From positions 736,501 to 800,500 of the forward strand of contig NZ_AP018724.1 in NCBI RefSeq assembly GCF_004001245.1: 64,000 nucleotides of DNA. The letters run 5' to 3'. Of the stretch, positions 16,280 through 26,959 are shown piece after piece. The translations under genes and the position numbers were made by a program. The notes below the pieces were generated by a model. That model made no database searches and was not told the DNA's origin. It saw only the letters and a list, made by a program, of their open reading frames with translations. Each line of letters begins with the position of its first letter. The first letter of the stretch is position 1. The stretch comes from Sulfurivermis fontis. GTDB lineage: Bacteria > Pseudomonadota > Gammaproteobacteria > Thiohalomonadales > Thiohalomonadaceae.

Positions 16280-16752
16280 ACTGACCACAACGCCGAACCG
16301 CACCCCGCTATCGGCCAGTATCTTGTGCAGGCGGTTCTTCTCCGAGGCCAACTGACAGACCAGTTTCTGCCACTGCCTGGCGATCAGGCGCAACTCGCGC
16401 ACATTCGCCGGTGGTACATACGAGCCGCGCAGCAGACCCGCCCATACAGCATCGCCAGCCAATGGATGGGTATCGCCAACATCCGCCTTGCATCCCAACA
16501 CATTCTTGGCGTGCTGTGCATTCATCACCTTCGCGAGTATGCCCATCGTCTCCAGTATCGCATACGGGCTTTTCCAGTAGATGCCGGTACTTTCCACCAC
16601 GGCTTCGTCGGGCTAAGCGAGGCAGCCCAATTCGCCAACTCCCGTCGATCCCGCTTGAACGCACAGAACTGTCTTTGCTCGATACGCATGCTGCCATCGG
16701 CATCCTCGAACAGCGTGCGCTCTCCATGGAAGCAATTCGGGGTGCGAGTCAA
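16280..16752 (-). pseudogene. IS110-family transposase remnant
   Basis: Two minus-strand frames together give the middle part of an IS110-type transposase. The upstream frame (about 16752-16605) carries EQRQFCAFKRDRRELANWAASL. A frameshift near 16600 leads to ESTGIYWKSPYAILE, NAQHAKNVLGCKADVGD and LLRGSYVPPANVRELRL, up to NRLHKILADSGVRFGVVVS. The N-terminal catalytic start and the C-terminal helix-hairpin-helix part are absent, so the gene is broken and truncated. It is a different lineage from the intact IS1111-type copies at 45.6 and 56.1 kb. Confidence 0.85.
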
Positions 16753-16917
16753 TCCGGCGGGTCATGTTAGGCCGGGGGCCGAGCCGCCAAAAACTATCAC
16801 GACCTTCAGTCGTTACCTTCCACCCCAAAGTCTCATTCGTCTTCTGGGTGGCGCCAACCACCATGATCGTTAGGCGATTTCGATACACCTCCCGACAGTG
16901 TCCGTTACGGAGGAGGC

Positions 16918-18564
16918 TCAGAACCGCCAGACGAGGCTCACCCAGCCATGCGGGTTGGTGTCGCGGGTGTCGGACTCGGGTTTGCCGCCGTGCGTGCGCC
17001 AGGCGAGCGCCGCATCGAGACTGTAGGCGCCGCTGGCATAGCGGATGCCGAAGCCTGAGCCTGCGATCGAGCGCGTGTTGTCGGCCAAGGGCGCGGCGAG
17101 CCTGCCGTTGTCGGCATTGATGCGCACCTTGCCGGCATCGTAAAAGAGATACGGCTCGGCGCTTCCCAGCCGGTAGCGCGCCTCGAGCTGCACGAGATAG
17201 CCCTCGTCGCCGTTGCCCTCGCCCACCGGATAGGCGCGCACGCCGTTCGGGCCGCCCAGGAGGAAACTCTCCGAGGAGTCGAGGTTCTTGTTTGCCCACT
17301 GGGCCGAGAGCCGCCCATAGAGGTTGAAGTTGGCAATGGGCGTCGTCTGCAGCCGGGCGAGGTCGAGGTTCCACTTGGCGAAATGCCCGCGGCTGTCCAT
17401 GCCGCTGGCGATGTCGGCCGCTTCGAGCGCGGCATCGAGTTCGAGATCGCCGACGGTGTAAGCCAGACTGCCCCAGGTCACGCCCGCGCTATCCCGCCGG
17501 TCGAACTGCACGGTAAGCGGCACGACATCGCTTGTCTTGTCGTTGCGGGTCGCGGTCGCATCCTGCCGGTCTTCCAGATTCTTGTGCTGGTATTGGATGC
17601 CGATGGCGAGGTTGGCCTGCTGGCCGCGCAGGACGGGATAGGACAGTCCCGCGCTCGCCACCTTCGCCGTGCCGTGGGCGTCGAGGTTGGCGAAGTCCTC
17701 GCCCAGTTCGTAGTAGGTATGGCTGTAGCCCACGTTCGCCCGCAGCCCCGAGCCGCCCAGGGGCAGGCCGTAATCGAATGCGCCCTGCCAGGTGCCTTCC
17801 TCGCTTGCAATCGCGCGCAGGGCGAACCGGTCGCCCAGGGTGAAGGGGCTGTCGAGAGAGAGGTTGGCCCGCCCACGAATCTCGCCGCTGTAGCGGTTGC
17901 CGTGGTTGTCGAGGCCCACATCGCCGCGCCATGCCCGCTCGCGCTGGACTTCGACGACGAGATCGCCGGTGCCCAGTTCCTGACCGGGGCGCAGGATGGG
18001 AGAAACCTTGACGCCCGGCTGGTCGCCCAGGAGAAGCAGGCGGCGCTCGAGCGGCGCGCCTTCGATCATGGCGCCGGGTTCGAGGCCGGCAAGAAACGCC
18101 TGCGCCGCCTCGTCGCCTTGAACGTCGATCCTGCCATAGCGCCCTTCGATCACTCGAATGGTAAGCACGCCATCCTCGAAGCGCTGCGCCGGGATGAGCG
18201 CCCGGGCGAAGGGGTAGCCGGCTTCGCGGTAGTGGCGGGTGATGCGGGCGGAAAGTTCCCTGAGTCCCGCGAGGTCGTAGGTCTTGCCTTTGACGTCGCC
18301 CAGCAAGGCGAGGAGTTCGGCCTCATGAAAGACCGTGTTGCCTTCGATCTTCACGCCCGTGAGCGCGACCGTGGCCCCGCCGGGCAGGACTTCGCCCTCG
18401 GCAGGCGGGGCGAGGCCCAACTCGCGTTGCGGCAGAGGCGCGGGCTGTGCCGGTTGCGTTTCCTGCAAAAGGCGCCCGGCGTCGGGGACGGGCTGCGCAA
18501 GTGCGGAAGAAGCGAAGACCACGCACAGCGCGGCGGCAAGCGGAGAGAGGTGCAGGTGTTTCAC
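16918..18564 (-). CDS. two-partner secretion outer-membrane transporter (TpsB/ShlB family)
   Basis: The protein (548 residues from the GTG at 18562-18564) begins with a signal peptide (KHLHLSPLAAALCVVFASSALAQP), then a POTRA_2 domain (LTGVKIEGNTVFHEAELLALLG), a second POTRA and an Omp85-type barrel. The conserved LLGGPNGVRAYPVGEGNGDEG motif (the TpsB version of VRGY) is present, and the chain ends in WVSLVWRF with a terminal Phe. It secretes the TpsA protein encoded immediately upstream on the same strand. The GTG was chosen because AAGGA precedes it; a GTG at 18615 would add 17 residues in front of the signal peptide. Confidence 0.93.
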   Translation of the reverse strand: MKHLHLSPLAAALCVVFASSALAQPVPDAGRLLQETQPAQPAPLPQRELGLAPPAEGEVLPGGATVALTGVKIEGNTVFHEAELLALLGDVKGKTYDLAGLRELSARITRHYREAGYPFARALIPAQRFEDGVLTIRVIEGRYGRIDVQGDEAAQAFLAGLEPGAMIEGAPLERRLLLLGDQPGVKVSPILRPGQELGTGDLVVEVQRERAWRGDVGLDNHGNRYSGEIRGRANLSLDSPFTLGDRFALRAIASEEGTWQGAFDYGLPLGGSGLRANVGYSHTYYELGEDFANLDAHGTAKVASAGLSYPVLRGQQANLAIGIQYQHKNLEDRQDATATRNDKTSDVVPLTVQFDRRDSAGVTWGSLAYTVGDLELDAALEAADIASGMDSRGHFAKWNLDLARLQTTPIANFNLYGRLSAQWANKNLDSSESFLLGGPNGVRAYPVGEGNGDEGYLVQLEARYRLGSAEPYLFYDAGKVRINADNGRLAAPLADNTRSIAGSGFGIRYASGAYSLDAALAWRTHGGKPESDTRDTNPHGWVSLVWRF

Positions 18565-18636
18565 TTGTTTCAATTTCCTTCTTGTTAGAGATTCGTTGGA
18601 GCACGGCAAAACCACCAGGAAAGAGGCAAGACATCT

Positions 18637-21600
18637 TCACTTGCGCCTCCACTCCTCGTCATCGGGCAGGATGCCTTCCGGCAACCGGATGCCGCCGGCG
18701 ATGACGAGCAGATTCGGCGAAGCGCCAAAGGCTCTGCTGCCGAGCCCCGGTGCATCGCTGACGTTATCTGCCGCCGTCTGTACGCTGACGAGCGCCGTCT
18801 CGAAGGATTGGCCCAAACTGCCACCTGAGCCGCCACCACCCGAGCCGCCACCACCCGAGCCGCCACCACCCGAGCCGCCACCACCCGAGCCGCCACCACC
18901 CGAGCCGCCACCACCCGAGCCGCCACCACCTGACGCCGTGATGCTAAGATCGGCACCCACATAGCTGATGGCGTAGTTGGGGTTGCTGGCATCGGTCACC
19001 GTGCCCTGCTGGATGGCATAGCTGCCCACGGCTTCGCCGGGGTCGCGCGCGAGGCTGCCGGTAAGAGTTTCCCCTGTAACCAGGCCGCAGTTGGTCGTCT
19101 GCCCCGCCGCGCAGCCGGTCGTATAGGTGAGCGCCGGATCGAGTTGGCCTTCGGTCTTGCTCTTGGCATCCGCTGTCACCACGACAGGACGCGGCGTGAT
19201 GTCTGCACTGGCCGTGTCGGTGGGGTTTTGCAGCGCGTAGTTGCCGGCATCCGCCCCGGAGAGCGCACCGCCGGAGACAGTCACCGTCTTGCCGGTACCG
19301 GCGTTCTTGTCGGTAAAGGTGCCGCTGGCAGCGATCATCACTGTATCGCCCGTGACAATATCGCCGCTCGTGGCATTCACGGTGGCAGCGGTGGTGCCGT
19401 CATAGACCTTGTTGCTTGCCGTATAGCTCGCGGTGAGTGCCTTGGGTGTGATGTCGGCGGTCAACCCCGTGGGATCGGTGACGGTGTAGTTGCCAGCGTC
19501 CGCGCCGCTGAGCGTGGTGCCGCTGACGGTGACGCTCTTGCCCGTGCCGACGTTCTTGTCGGCAAAGGCCCCCGTCGCACCGCTGAAGCTCACCGTGTCG
19601 CCAGAGATGACGCCATCGAGACTGCCGCCCGAAAGAGTGGCGCCCGTCGTGCCGTCATACACCTTGTTCTGCGCCGTCATGCCGCTGATGGTCAGCGCCT
19701 TGGCGGTGATGTCAGCGGTGAGCGTTTCGTTAACCAGCGTGTAGTTTGAGGCAAGTCCGCCGTTCGCGCCGTCGGCCAGCGTATAGATGACGCTGACGTT
19801 CTTGTTCGTGCCGGCATTTTTGTCGGCGAATGCGCCAGTCGCCGATACCCCGAGCGTCTCGCTACCTACCAAGCCAGAAAGCATGCCCGGCGTCACTGTG
19901 GCGTTGGTCGTGCCATCATAGGTCTTGTCCGCCGCACTGCTGCCAGAAATCGTCAGCACTTTGGGAGTAATGGTCAGCGTGCCGTCGCCCAGGCTGTCGA
20001 CCCAGACGGGGCCGCCGTCGGCATGGGCGAAGGCGAGGACGTTGGCATCGGCGAGGTTGTACACCGTGCCGGCGTTCGCCGTGGGCGTGACGGCGCTGCC
20101 CCAGCTCGCGGTGAGGTCGGCGAGCCGCGCGCCGGTCATGGCGAGGCCGGTGGCGGCGGTGTCGGTGCTGCCGTAGGCGCGGCCGAGGTTCTGGCCGTCG
20201 CTCACCCGCACGTAGGCCGAGTAGAGGGTCTCGTTGGGCTGCAGATCGCGCAGGACCATGTAGCCGCCGTTGACGCCGTCGTGGAGCGCCTTGGCCCAGA
20301 CGCCGTCGAAATCCCAGCCGTCGTCGATGAAGCTGAAGGGGTTTTGCATCCCGGCGGTGGAAAGCCCGGTGGCCGAGAAGGTGCCGTCCACGGCGCCGCC
20401 GCCGTAGCCGTTGGACTGGCCGGTCGTGACCGTATCCCAGAAGCTGTGGGTGATGCCACCAAGGGCGCTGCTTGAAGTTTCCTGAACGCCCACCAGCCCG
20501 CCGGCGATCGTACCCGTCACGGAGCCGCTGGCATAGGTGTAGGAGACATCGGCAGTATGGGCGAAGTTGCTCCCGATCAGCCCGCCGGCCTGGTAGCCCG
20601 ATACGTTGCCGGTCGCATGGGCGTTGCGGATGACGCCACCGTTCGCGCCGGCCAGCCCGCCGGCGGCGCTGGTGCCGCCACTGGCGGATACGTTGCCGGT
20701 GGCGTAGGCGTTTTCGATTCGCGCGTCACTGGTTACGGTCCCGACCAGCCCGCCCACCGCGGCAAACTCGCCGCCGCTGGACACCTCGGCGCCGGCCCAG
20801 GCATTGCGGACGGTGCCGCTGTTCATCCCGACCAGCGCGCCGACTTTGCCGGTGACATTGCCGCCCTTGACCTGGCCGCCGTCGATGCCGACGTTCTCGA
20901 TCACCACGCCGGCATCGCGGGTCATCCCGAACAGGCCGACGTGCTCCAGGTCGGGGCGGTCGATGTAAAGGCCCGAAACGACATGGCCGCGGCCGTCGAA
21001 GCGGCCGCCGAACTGGAGCTCGGGATGCTGCGTACAGCCCCCCGGCCCGCAGCCCGTCTCCACGAACTGCCCGATGGGCGAGAAGCCGGGGCCTTGCGGG
21101 TTTCCGCCGCCGTCCAGCCCGGTAGCCCAGATGTTGGCGCGGCCCTCGCGCTGGAAATACGCATCGAGCTCGATGTCGTTGGCCAGCACGTAGCTTGCGT
21201 CCTGATTCATCGCCATCAGTTGCAGCTGGTGGGCGTTGGCGATGGTGTCGCTCCACTCCATGCGCAGCAGCGGGCGGAAGTGGCCGTCCTGGTCGAGCAT
21301 GAACCAGGTGTTCGCGAAGTCGAAGCCGGCATAGCTCGCCTTTTTCAGGGCATCGGCGGTGGTAAGGTCATGGTCGTCGCAAGAGCCGCTCGAGATGAAG
21401 TAGCCGCAGCCCATCGGCGGAATAAGGCCGAGGGGATCGCGGCTGACGAGTCCGGCGGTCTCGCTGTCCCAATAGCTTTCGCTGAGCGAGGCGCCATGGG
21501 CCACCACGCCGACCAGCCCGCCGACGCCGCTTAGATTGCCCGTACCCGTCACCTTGCCCGAGGACCAGGCGCGGCTGATGCTGGCGAGCGCGCCCCAGTT

Positions 21601-23955
21601 TCTGCCGGCGATGCCGCCGACGGCATCGTTGCCGGTCACGTCGCCGGTGGCATAGACGTCGCTGACGACGCCCCAGTTCTCGCCCATCAGGCCGCCCGCC
21701 GCATCGCCGCTGGCGGTGACGTTGCCTTCGGCGTAGGCTTGGCTGATGCTGCCGTAGGTGACGCCGCCGGACTCCACCGCGTCGGCCTGGCCGACCAGTC
21801 CGCCGACGTGGTGGTGGCCGCTGACGTTGCCGGCGGCCCAGGCGCGGGTGATGTCGGCGTAAGTGCTCCGGCCCACGAGTCCGCCCACATAGGCGGCCTC
21901 GTAGCTCGCATCGGCGATGACCGCGCCGGTGGCGTGCGAGTCGGCGATCAGGGCCGTGTCGGCCGGGCCGGATCGTCGGAAATTGCCGACGAGGCCGCCG
22001 ACGTTCCAGACGTAGCTCTCGATGCCATTGAAATTGCTGGCTTGGACACGGGCGGCGGACGAGGCGTTCTGGACCGTGCTGGAGATCAGCGTGCCGGCCA
22101 GTCCGCCGACGTTCTGGAGAACATCGGACCCGGCGGCCTCGACGAGCACGGCGCTGCCCGCATCGACCGACACGCCGTCGAGGGTGACCCGCAAGCCCTG
22201 ACCGATCAGGCCGCCGACGTGATCCGCCGTGCCGCGCACGCTGCCGTCGACGAGATGGACGTTGGTCACGGCAGTATCCTGCGCATAGCCGATCAGCGCG
22301 CCGACATTCCTCTCCCCGGCGATGTCGAGCCCGCCGAGCGTCAGGTTGCGGATCTGCGCGCCCTGCGTCTGGCCGAACACGCCCACCTTGTCGCGGGTGC
22401 CCAGCATCTCGATGGACAGGGCGCTGATGGTGTGGCCCAGGCCGTCGAAGCGGCCGGTGAATTCGGCCGTGCTTCCGCCCGCCGCATGTCCGCCCAGGGG
22501 CGTGAAGGTGGTGCCCGCCTGCCAGACGTATTCCACATCGGCGCCGAGGGCGTAGTTGCCGGCGAGATCGCCGTTGATGTTCTGCAGGGCGGCGATGTCG
22601 GTGATGACGGTGTAGGTCGCGGCCGCCTCGCTCCCTTTCTGCGTCTGGAACAGCGAACCGGCGGCGAGGTTGACCGGCGCGTCGATGGTGTAGTCGCCGC
22701 TCGCGGTGGTCTGGGCGTATTGCAGGCGCAGGCCGTCGTTGGCCGTCGCGCCCGTCGAGGTCAGGGCCGCCCGGATGGCGATGTCGTCGTCGGCGCGCAG
22801 GGTGAGGACATGGCTGGACCAGGCGATCGGCGCGCCGACCGTGATGTCGCCGGCATCCGCGCCCGCCCCGGCCGTGGAGACGGTCACGTCGCCGCTTTGC
22901 AGGCCGGTCTGGATCGCGGCGGCCGCGGCCGCGTCGATCTCGACATCTACCGGGTCGATCAGCCAGGCGCCGCCCTGGGTGTCCACCTCGAGGTCCGGGG
23001 CGAGCGCGACCTTGGCCGCCGAGGTCTCGACGAAAGCGGCCTTCAACGCGCCCGCCGCGTTCGTCTGTCCAGTCTTCATGTCGGCAAGCAAGATGATTTC
23101 GCCCTGCTCGCCGGTGGCCAAGGTCTTCGCTTCGGTGATCCCCGTGTGGTTGATGACGGCGGCGGTGAGCTCATCGGCGGCCTGGGCGGTCAAGAGCACC
23201 CGCCCGCCGTCGGCGAGGATCGCGCCGCCCTGTGCGATCAGCGCATCGAGCGCCCCTTTCTCGACTTCGAGCTTCACCGGCCCGCCGAGATCGAGCCGCA
23301 CGGTATCGGCCGCGGCCATGAGCACGTTGCCTTGCGGCGCTTCGATCCGCCCGACGTTCTCGATCCTGGCGGCGATGAAGGCCGCCGTCCCGCCGGGACT
23401 GACTTTGATGTCACCCTCGTTGCGGATGGCGGCATTGCCACTGCCGCTGAAGCGATAGTTGCCTGCCATGAAGTCTTCCACCGACAGGTCGCGCGTGGAG
23501 GCCACCAAGCCCCCGACCTCGACCCGGGCGGTGGGGCTGAAGAGCACGCCGTTGGGGTTGACGAGAAACACCTGGCCGTTGGCGGTGAGGCTGCCCTGGA
23601 TGCGGGAGACGTCGGAACCGAGCACGCGGTTGAGCGCAATGGCGGAGGAAGAAGGCTGCACGAAGTTGACCGCATAGCCCTGCCCGATGGAGAAGCTCTG
23701 CCAGTCGGCGGCCAGGCGGTCGGTGCTCTGGCTCACCGTCATGGTGTTGCCGGATTGCGTGATGCTGCCCGATCCCGCGACGATCCGGCCGCCTTCGGGG
23801 AGATTGGCGGCAAGACTCAGTCCCGGCAGGACGGCGATGAGGCCAGCGGCGAGGACGGCAGAGGAGGCCCGCTTGCCGCGGGCGCGGGCGAATTCGGCGA
23901 CGGCGACGAAGGCGCGGAGACGATCGCTCCAGACAAGGCGATAAGCGCGGTTCAT
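18637..23955 (-). CDS. TpsA filamentous-haemagglutinin-type secreted adhesin
   Basis: A 1772-residue exoprotein. Residues 1-32 form an extended signal peptide region ([20 protein letters not shown]), followed by the signal peptide proper. A TPS secretion domain follows, with the NPNG motif ([15 protein letters not shown]) near residue 135. The middle part (about residues 480-1200) consists of GLUG-type repeats (variants of VGGLVGxN). Three YDG domains (NKVYDGTT motifs) and one MBG-like domain come next. Near the C-terminus lies a run of seven GGGGS units, then a short tail ending in [15 protein letters not shown] before the ATG sets the start. It is exported by the adjacent TpsB. Target surface or ligand is unknown. 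Confidence 0.93.
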   Translation of the reverse strand: MNRAYRLVWSDRLRAFVAVAEFARARGKRASSAVLAAGLIAVLPGLSLAANLPEGGRIVAGSGSITQSGNTMTVSQSTDRLAADWQSFSIGQGYAVNFVQPSSSAIALNRVLGSDVSRIQGSLTANGQVFLVNPNGVLFSPTARVEVGGLVASTRDLSVEDFMAGNYRFSGSGNAAIRNEGDIKVSPGGTAAFIAARIENVGRIEAPQGNVLMAAADTVRLDLGGPVKLEVEKGALDALIAQGGAILADGGRVLLTAQAADELTAAVINHTGITEAKTLATGEQGEIILLADMKTGQTNAAGALKAAFVETSAAKVALAPDLEVDTQGGAWLIDPVDVEIDAAAAAAIQTGLQSGDVTVSTAGAGADAGDITVGAPIAWSSHVLTLRADDDIAIRAALTSTGATANDGLRLQYAQTTASGDYTIDAPVNLAAGSLFQTQKGSEAAATYTVITDIAALQNINGDLAGNYALGADVEYVWQAGTTFTPLGGHAAGGSTAEFTGRFDGLGHTISALSIEMLGTRDKVGVFGQTQGAQIRNLTLGGLDIAGERNVGALIGYAQDTAVTNVHLVDGSVRGTADHVGGLIGQGLRVTLDGVSVDAGSAVLVEAAGSDVLQNVGGLAGTLISSTVQNASSAARVQASNFNGIESYVWNVGGLVGNFRRSGPADTALIADSHATGAVIADASYEAAYVGGLVGRSTYADITRAWAAGNVSGHHHVGGLVGQADAVESGGVTYGSISQAYAEGNVTASGDAAGGLMGENWGVVSDVYATGDVTGNDAVGGIAGRNWGALASISRAWSSGKVTGTGNLSGVGGLVGVVAHGASLSESYWDSETAGLVSRDPLGLIPPMGCGYFISSGSCDDHDLTTADALKKASYAGFDFANTWFMLDQDGHFRPLLRMEWSDTIANAHQLQLMAMNQDASYVLANDIELDAYFQREGRANIWATGLDGGGNPQGPGFSPIGQFVETGCGPGGCTQHPELQFGGRFDGRGHVVSGLYIDRPDLEHVGLFGMTRDAGVVIENVGIDGGQVKGGNVTGKVGALVGMNSGTVRNAWAGAEVSSGGEFAAVGGLVGTVTSDARIENAYATGNVSASGGTSAAGGLAGANGGVIRNAHATGNVSGYQAGGLIGSNFAHTADVSYTYASGSVTGTIAGGLVGVQETSSSALGGITHSFWDTVTTGQSNGYGGGAVDGTFSATGLSTAGMQNPFSFIDDGWDFDGVWAKALHDGVNGGYMVLRDLQPNETLYSAYVRVSDGQNLGRAYGSTDTAATGLAMTGARLADLTASWGSAVTPTANAGTVYNLADANVLAFAHADGGPVWVDSLGDGTLTITPKVLTISGSSAADKTYDGTTNATVTPGMLSGLVGSETLGVSATGAFADKNAGTNKNVSVIYTLADGANGGLASNYTLVNETLTADITAKALTISGMTAQNKVYDGTTGATLSGGSLDGVISGDTVSFSGATGAFADKNVGTGKSVTVSGTTLSGADAGNYTVTDPTGLTADITPKALTASYTASNKVYDGTTAATVNATSGDIVTGDTVMIAASGTFTDKNAGTGKTVTVSGGALSGADAGNYALQNPTDTASADITPRPVVVTADAKSKTEGQLDPALTYTTGCAAGQTTNCGLVTGETLTGSLARDPGEAVGSYAIQQGTVTDASNPNYAISYVGADLSITASGGGGSGGGGSGGGGSGGGGSGGGGSGGGGSGGGGSGGSLGQSFETALVSVQTAADNVSDAPGLGSRAFGASPNLLVIAGGIRLPEGILPDDEEWRRK
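18825..18935 (-). repeat. 15-bp tandem array encoding (GGGGS)n in tpsA
   Basis: About seven perfect copies of a 15-base unit (GGCGGCTCGGGTGGT on the coding strand) encode consecutive GGGGS pentapeptides. The copies are identical at the DNA level, including third codon positions, which points to recent expansion by slippage or recombination. Copy number is expected to vary between strains without breaking the frame. Confidence 0.9.
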
Positions 23956-24077
23956 GGTTCCCTCCCATGCCATGGATTGACAAACGGCAGGATTGAAACC
24001 GATCCGCGATGCGCGCGGTTTGCGGCGCCATCGCGTTTCTTTGCCGCGGCATCGCGGCGAGGGAGGTGGAAGGAAAG

Positions 24078-25049
24078 TCAGCGGACCGCCGAGGGCGGGT
24101 GGCCGAAATGACGCCGATAGGCGCGGCTGAAGGCCGCTTCGCTCGCATATCCGACACGGTGCGCCGCGAGCTGGACGGGCAGGCCGTCGGCGAGCAGCGT
24201 GCGCGCCGCTTCCAGCCGCGCGACGCGCAGGAATTCATAGACCGGCAGACCGAAGCGGCGGCGGAAGGCCTCGCGGAAGGCCGTGAGCCCGAGGCCCGCT
24301 TCCCGTGCGAGTGCCTCTATGGAAGGCGGGTCGGCCATCTGCGCGAGGAGCCGGTCACGCGCCCCGTCGAGGCGGCTGCGCACGAGCGGCACCAGCGACG
24401 GGCCCGGAGCGGTGCGCGGCGCATTCCACTCGTGCAGCAGCAAGGCGATCAGTTCCAGCGTCTTGCCCTCGCGATAAAGCCGTCCTTCCGGCCCCCAGGC
24501 GAGCGAGGCGGCCAGTTCGCGGGCGATGTGTTCGTACACCGGCAGCAGCGGCCAGGTAGATTCCCGCGGCGCGACCACGCCGGCGGCCGCGAGCGATGCG
24601 AGCGGCGGCGGCAGGGCGCCTTCTTCATACAGACGCTCGAGTCCGCGGCGGCCGATGGAGATGTCCACGGCAAAAAACGATTCCTCGCCGTTGCAGACCC
24701 GCGCCTGCGTCTGCTCCGGCGTGCCGAGAAAGATCTTCAGCTCGCCGCGGTTGAAGTGGATGCCATCCCCCCGGGTCTGACGGTAATCGCAGACACCGGA
24801 CAGCGACAGGACGATGTTCACCGGATCGGCCTCCGGCCCGCCGGCGAGCCAGCAATCGCCTTCCAGCCAATGAGCGCGCGGCAGGGCGAGCGACAGACAG
24901 GCCACCGCGCCGCCGAGCGCGCCCGCCTGCAAGCGCAGGTCGCAAACCGGCGGCGCGGCCAAACCGGGATTCATCGGCCGCCCGCGGTCATCGACGATGC
25001 GGAAAGGCGCGTCGAGGGGCTGGGGATAAACGGCGGAACGGGAAGACAT
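24078..25049 (-). CDS. AraC-family transcriptional regulator
   Basis: A 323-residue regulator with an N-terminal effector part of unknown ligand and a C-terminal double helix-turn-helix. The DNA-binding domain contains PSIEALAREAGLGLTAFREAFRRRFG (first HTH) and VQLAAHRVGYASEAAFSRAYRRHFGHPP, the conserved second-HTH signature. The arrangement resembles PchR-type regulators that respond to small molecules. It lies 122 bases upstream of tpsA on the same strand, so it is a good candidate for controlling the secretion pair. ATG at 25047-25049 is chosen since residues upstream lack family character. Confidence 0.9.
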   Translation of the reverse strand: MSSRSAVYPQPLDAPFRIVDDRGRPMNPGLAAPPVCDLRLQAGALGGAVACLSLALPRAHWLEGDCWLAGGPEADPVNIVLSLSGVCDYRQTRGDGIHFNRGELKIFLGTPEQTQARVCNGEESFFAVDISIGRRGLERLYEEGALPPPLASLAAAGVVAPRESTWPLLPVYEHIARELAASLAWGPEGRLYREGKTLELIALLLHEWNAPRTAPGPSLVPLVRSRLDGARDRLLAQMADPPSIEALAREAGLGLTAFREAFRRRFGLPVYEFLRVARLEAARTLLADGLPVQLAAHRVGYASEAAFSRAYRRHFGHPPSAVR

Positions 25050-25262
25050 GCGGCGATTATCCCGCAGGGACGATGCCTCGGAAAGCCCCGGATCGACTGC
25101 GCAGTCGACGCGCAAACATAAGAATTCGAGACTGCAATCAGTATCGACTTTCAATATCGCATCATGGCGTGAAAGTCATAATCGCCTCCGCGCATCGCGG
25201 CGGACGGCATTCCCGCCCAGGGTGCTGAATTTCGAGTCATCTTCCCAGTCCGTTAAAGCACG

Positions 25263-25476
25263 TTAAGGAAGCTCTGAAGTAAGTTCAGAACTTCCGCGGC
25301 ACAGGGATGTGCCGCCAATTTTCAACGACGATAAGTCGTTGAAAATTGAAGCCAAGCGAAAATCACACTTTTCGCTTGGCGTGGTTTTGTCCACGGAAGG
25401 ACTTATGTCGCGCAGCCCAGGGAGGGGCGGGAGCGACCTGAGAAGTCCAGGATGGACTTATTCAGATATTCCTTAA
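25263..25476 (+). mobile_element. miniature inverted-repeat element, copy 2 (full form)
   Basis: A 214-base element flanked by TTAA on both sides, in the same orientation as copy 1 on the other side of the secretion island. It starts with GGAAGCTCTGAAGTAAGTTC and ends with ACTTATTCAGATATTCC. It includes the internal segment with TTTGTCCACGGAAGGAC that copy 1 lacks. There is no open frame of note. The 25050-25262 stretch upstream is the 5' region of the AraC gene and is relatively AT-rich (ATAAGAATTCGAGACTGCAA), so it may hold its promoter. Confidence 0.85.
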
Positions 25477-25519
25477 AGGGTTCAGTACCCTTAAATCCAT
25501 TCCAAAAGGTAGCCGTGTG

Positions 25520-25785
25520 CGCTGGCGTACACCACCCGCGCGATGCCGCAGGCGAGCGCCGATTCGGGGGAGACAAATCGGCAGGATTGCCGATTTGCAC
25601 AGCCGCAGGCTGCCCGAAGGGTGAGGCACAGGGATGTGCCGAATGAAGCGCAGGGGACCGCGATAGCGGCGCGGGAGTCGGACCGACTTTCTTTGGTTAC
25701 TTTCTTTGGCGGGACAAAGAAAGTAACCCGCGCGCGGGGCGGCTCCCCGCATAAAATCCAGCGCGCGACAGCGCACCACTCCCAC
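25520..25785 (-). repeat. dispersed noncoding repeat with CTTTCTTTG palindrome, right copy
   Basis: The central part reads GACTTTCTTTGGTTACTTTC, then TTTGGCGGGACAAAGAAAG and CGCGGGGCGGCTCCCCGC. It is the inverted counterpart of the copy at 15795-16130. Additional small palindromes with GATTTGTC/GGCAGGATTGCCGATTTG lie at 25560-25620. The stretch contains no recognisable gene. Together with the miniature elements, these repeats frame the island from 15.4 to 25.8 kb. Confidence 0.7.
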
Positions 25786-25837
25786 GCGCCCCCTCCCGGC
25801 CTCCCCCATATGCATGGGGGAGGAGAAGGCCCCTTCG

Positions 25838-26479
25838 CTACACCTGCTGCAACACGTCCAACGCTTCCCCCGCTATCTCCCTCACATCCCCATTCTCATC
25901 CTCCAGCCGCGCCCGCAACAACGGGACCGCCTCCGCACTGCCGCTGAGACCGAGGTAATGACAGGCATCGGCGCGCACGCTGTGATCAGTTGCGCGGCTG
26001 AGTTCGCCCAGCGCGGGCACCAGCGCCTGCAATTCCGCGCTGCCGGCCTGGCCTTCGATCAATGCACCGACACCGACGCGCACCTGCATCGGCGTGTCGG
26101 CCTGGGTGAGCAGAGGCAGCAGGTGTGCCAGCCAGTCGGGGTGGCGGGCGAGTTGCTGTTCGGCGCGGGCGAGCTGGCCGTCGCGCAGCAGTTGTTCCAG
26201 GTAGCGGGTGATGCCGTCGGACTGGCCGGCCAGCTCCAGCCAGCGGCGCAATTCCTGCGGCGTTTGTGCGCCTTCCAGTTCGAAGGGGCCGAGGCGGGTC
26301 CAGGGGGCGGCGCGCACGCCGAGTGCGGCGGCCTGTTCGGGATGGGCGGCGGCGTTGATGACCTCGAGGCGGCCGATGCTGCCCTGTTTCACCATTTCGC
26401 TCAGGGCCTGCAGCACGACCGGGCAGTGCGGGCAGCCGGGGGCGATGAACAGCAGGGCGTCGGGGGGCGTGGCGGGCAT
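25838..26479 (-). CDS. thioredoxin-fold protein fused to HEAT-like repeats
   Basis: A 213-residue protein without signal peptide. The N-terminal part is a thioredoxin-like fold with the active-site motif CPHC (FIAPGCPHCPVVLQALSEM) and the conserved cis-proline strand (VRAAPWTRLGPFELEG). The C-terminal part contains HEAT/armadillo-like helical repeats (ADTPMQVRVGVGALIE, DHSVRADACHYLGLSG, NGDVREIAGEALDVL). HEAT repeats usually bind proteins, so this may be a redox protein with a docking module. GGAAAACCCC before ATG at 26477-26479 supports the start. The substrate is unknown. Confidence 0.85.
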   Translation of the reverse strand: MPATPPDALLFIAPGCPHCPVVLQALSEMVKQGSIGRLEVINAAAHPEQAAALGVRAAPWTRLGPFELEGAQTPQELRRWLELAGQSDGITRYLEQLLRDGQLARAEQQLARHPDWLAHLLPLLTQADTPMQVRVGVGALIEGQAGSAELQALVPALGELSRATDHSVRADACHYLGLSGSAEAVPLLRARLEDENGDVREIAGEALDVLQQV

Positions 26480-26619
26480 GGGGTTTTCCGGGTTGAATTG
26501 GATAGGCGCAAAATCATTGCGGGTTATGGTTTTGATTTCACAGTATAAGGCTTTGGGATGGCGGCCGCATGTGGGGTACACTGCCGGGCAATGACGCGGG
26601 ACTTCCCCCGCCGGAGAAC

Positions 26620-26916
26620 ATGATGAGCAACGAAACCCGCAGCAAAGAAGAACAGATCCTGCGCGCCGTGAAGATGACGCTGACCGGCGTGATCAAGGAC
26701 ACCGCCACCGCGCCGGGCATGAAGCATCCGCTGTCCGACCGCACCATCGAGGATCTGCGCCAGTGTCTGGTGCTGATCAGCGCGCGCGAGCAGGAGCTGG
26801 CCAGCGAGGCCGGGCGCAGCATGGACCTGCGGCCGCAGATGCCGGGCGATGTGAAGCCCAAGGCCGAGGTGGTGGTGCCGCTGCATCAGATTGGCCGCAG
26901 CAAGAAGGATCAGTAG
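26620..26916 (+). CDS. conserved hypothetical small protein
   Basis: A 98-residue (or 97, two adjacent ATGs) soluble protein with the segments LRAVKMTLTGVIKDTATAPGMKHPLSDRTIEDLRQCLVLISAREQELA. It seems helical, with no membrane segment or metal motif. Similar small proteins seem common in gammaproteobacteria, but no function is recognised. GGAGA stands before the ATGATG. It precedes the DUF2835 gene on the same strand with a 43-base gap, and diverges from the thioredoxin/HEAT gene. Confidence 0.75.
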   Translation: MMSNETRSKEEQILRAVKMTLTGVIKDTATAPGMKHPLSDRTIEDLRQCLVLISAREQELASEAGRSMDLRPQMPGDVKPKAEVVVPLHQIGRSKKDQ

Positions 26917-26959
26917 GGTTCCACTGTCAGGGCGTTTCCGTCGCCCCGCCTCACGCGGT

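Noticed and set aside
15798-16355. 185-codon plus-strand frame in the left repeat region
   Set aside because: It is made of dispersed-repeat sequence (VTFFVPPKKVTKES-like translation) and the antisense of the IS110 remnant, with no family match.
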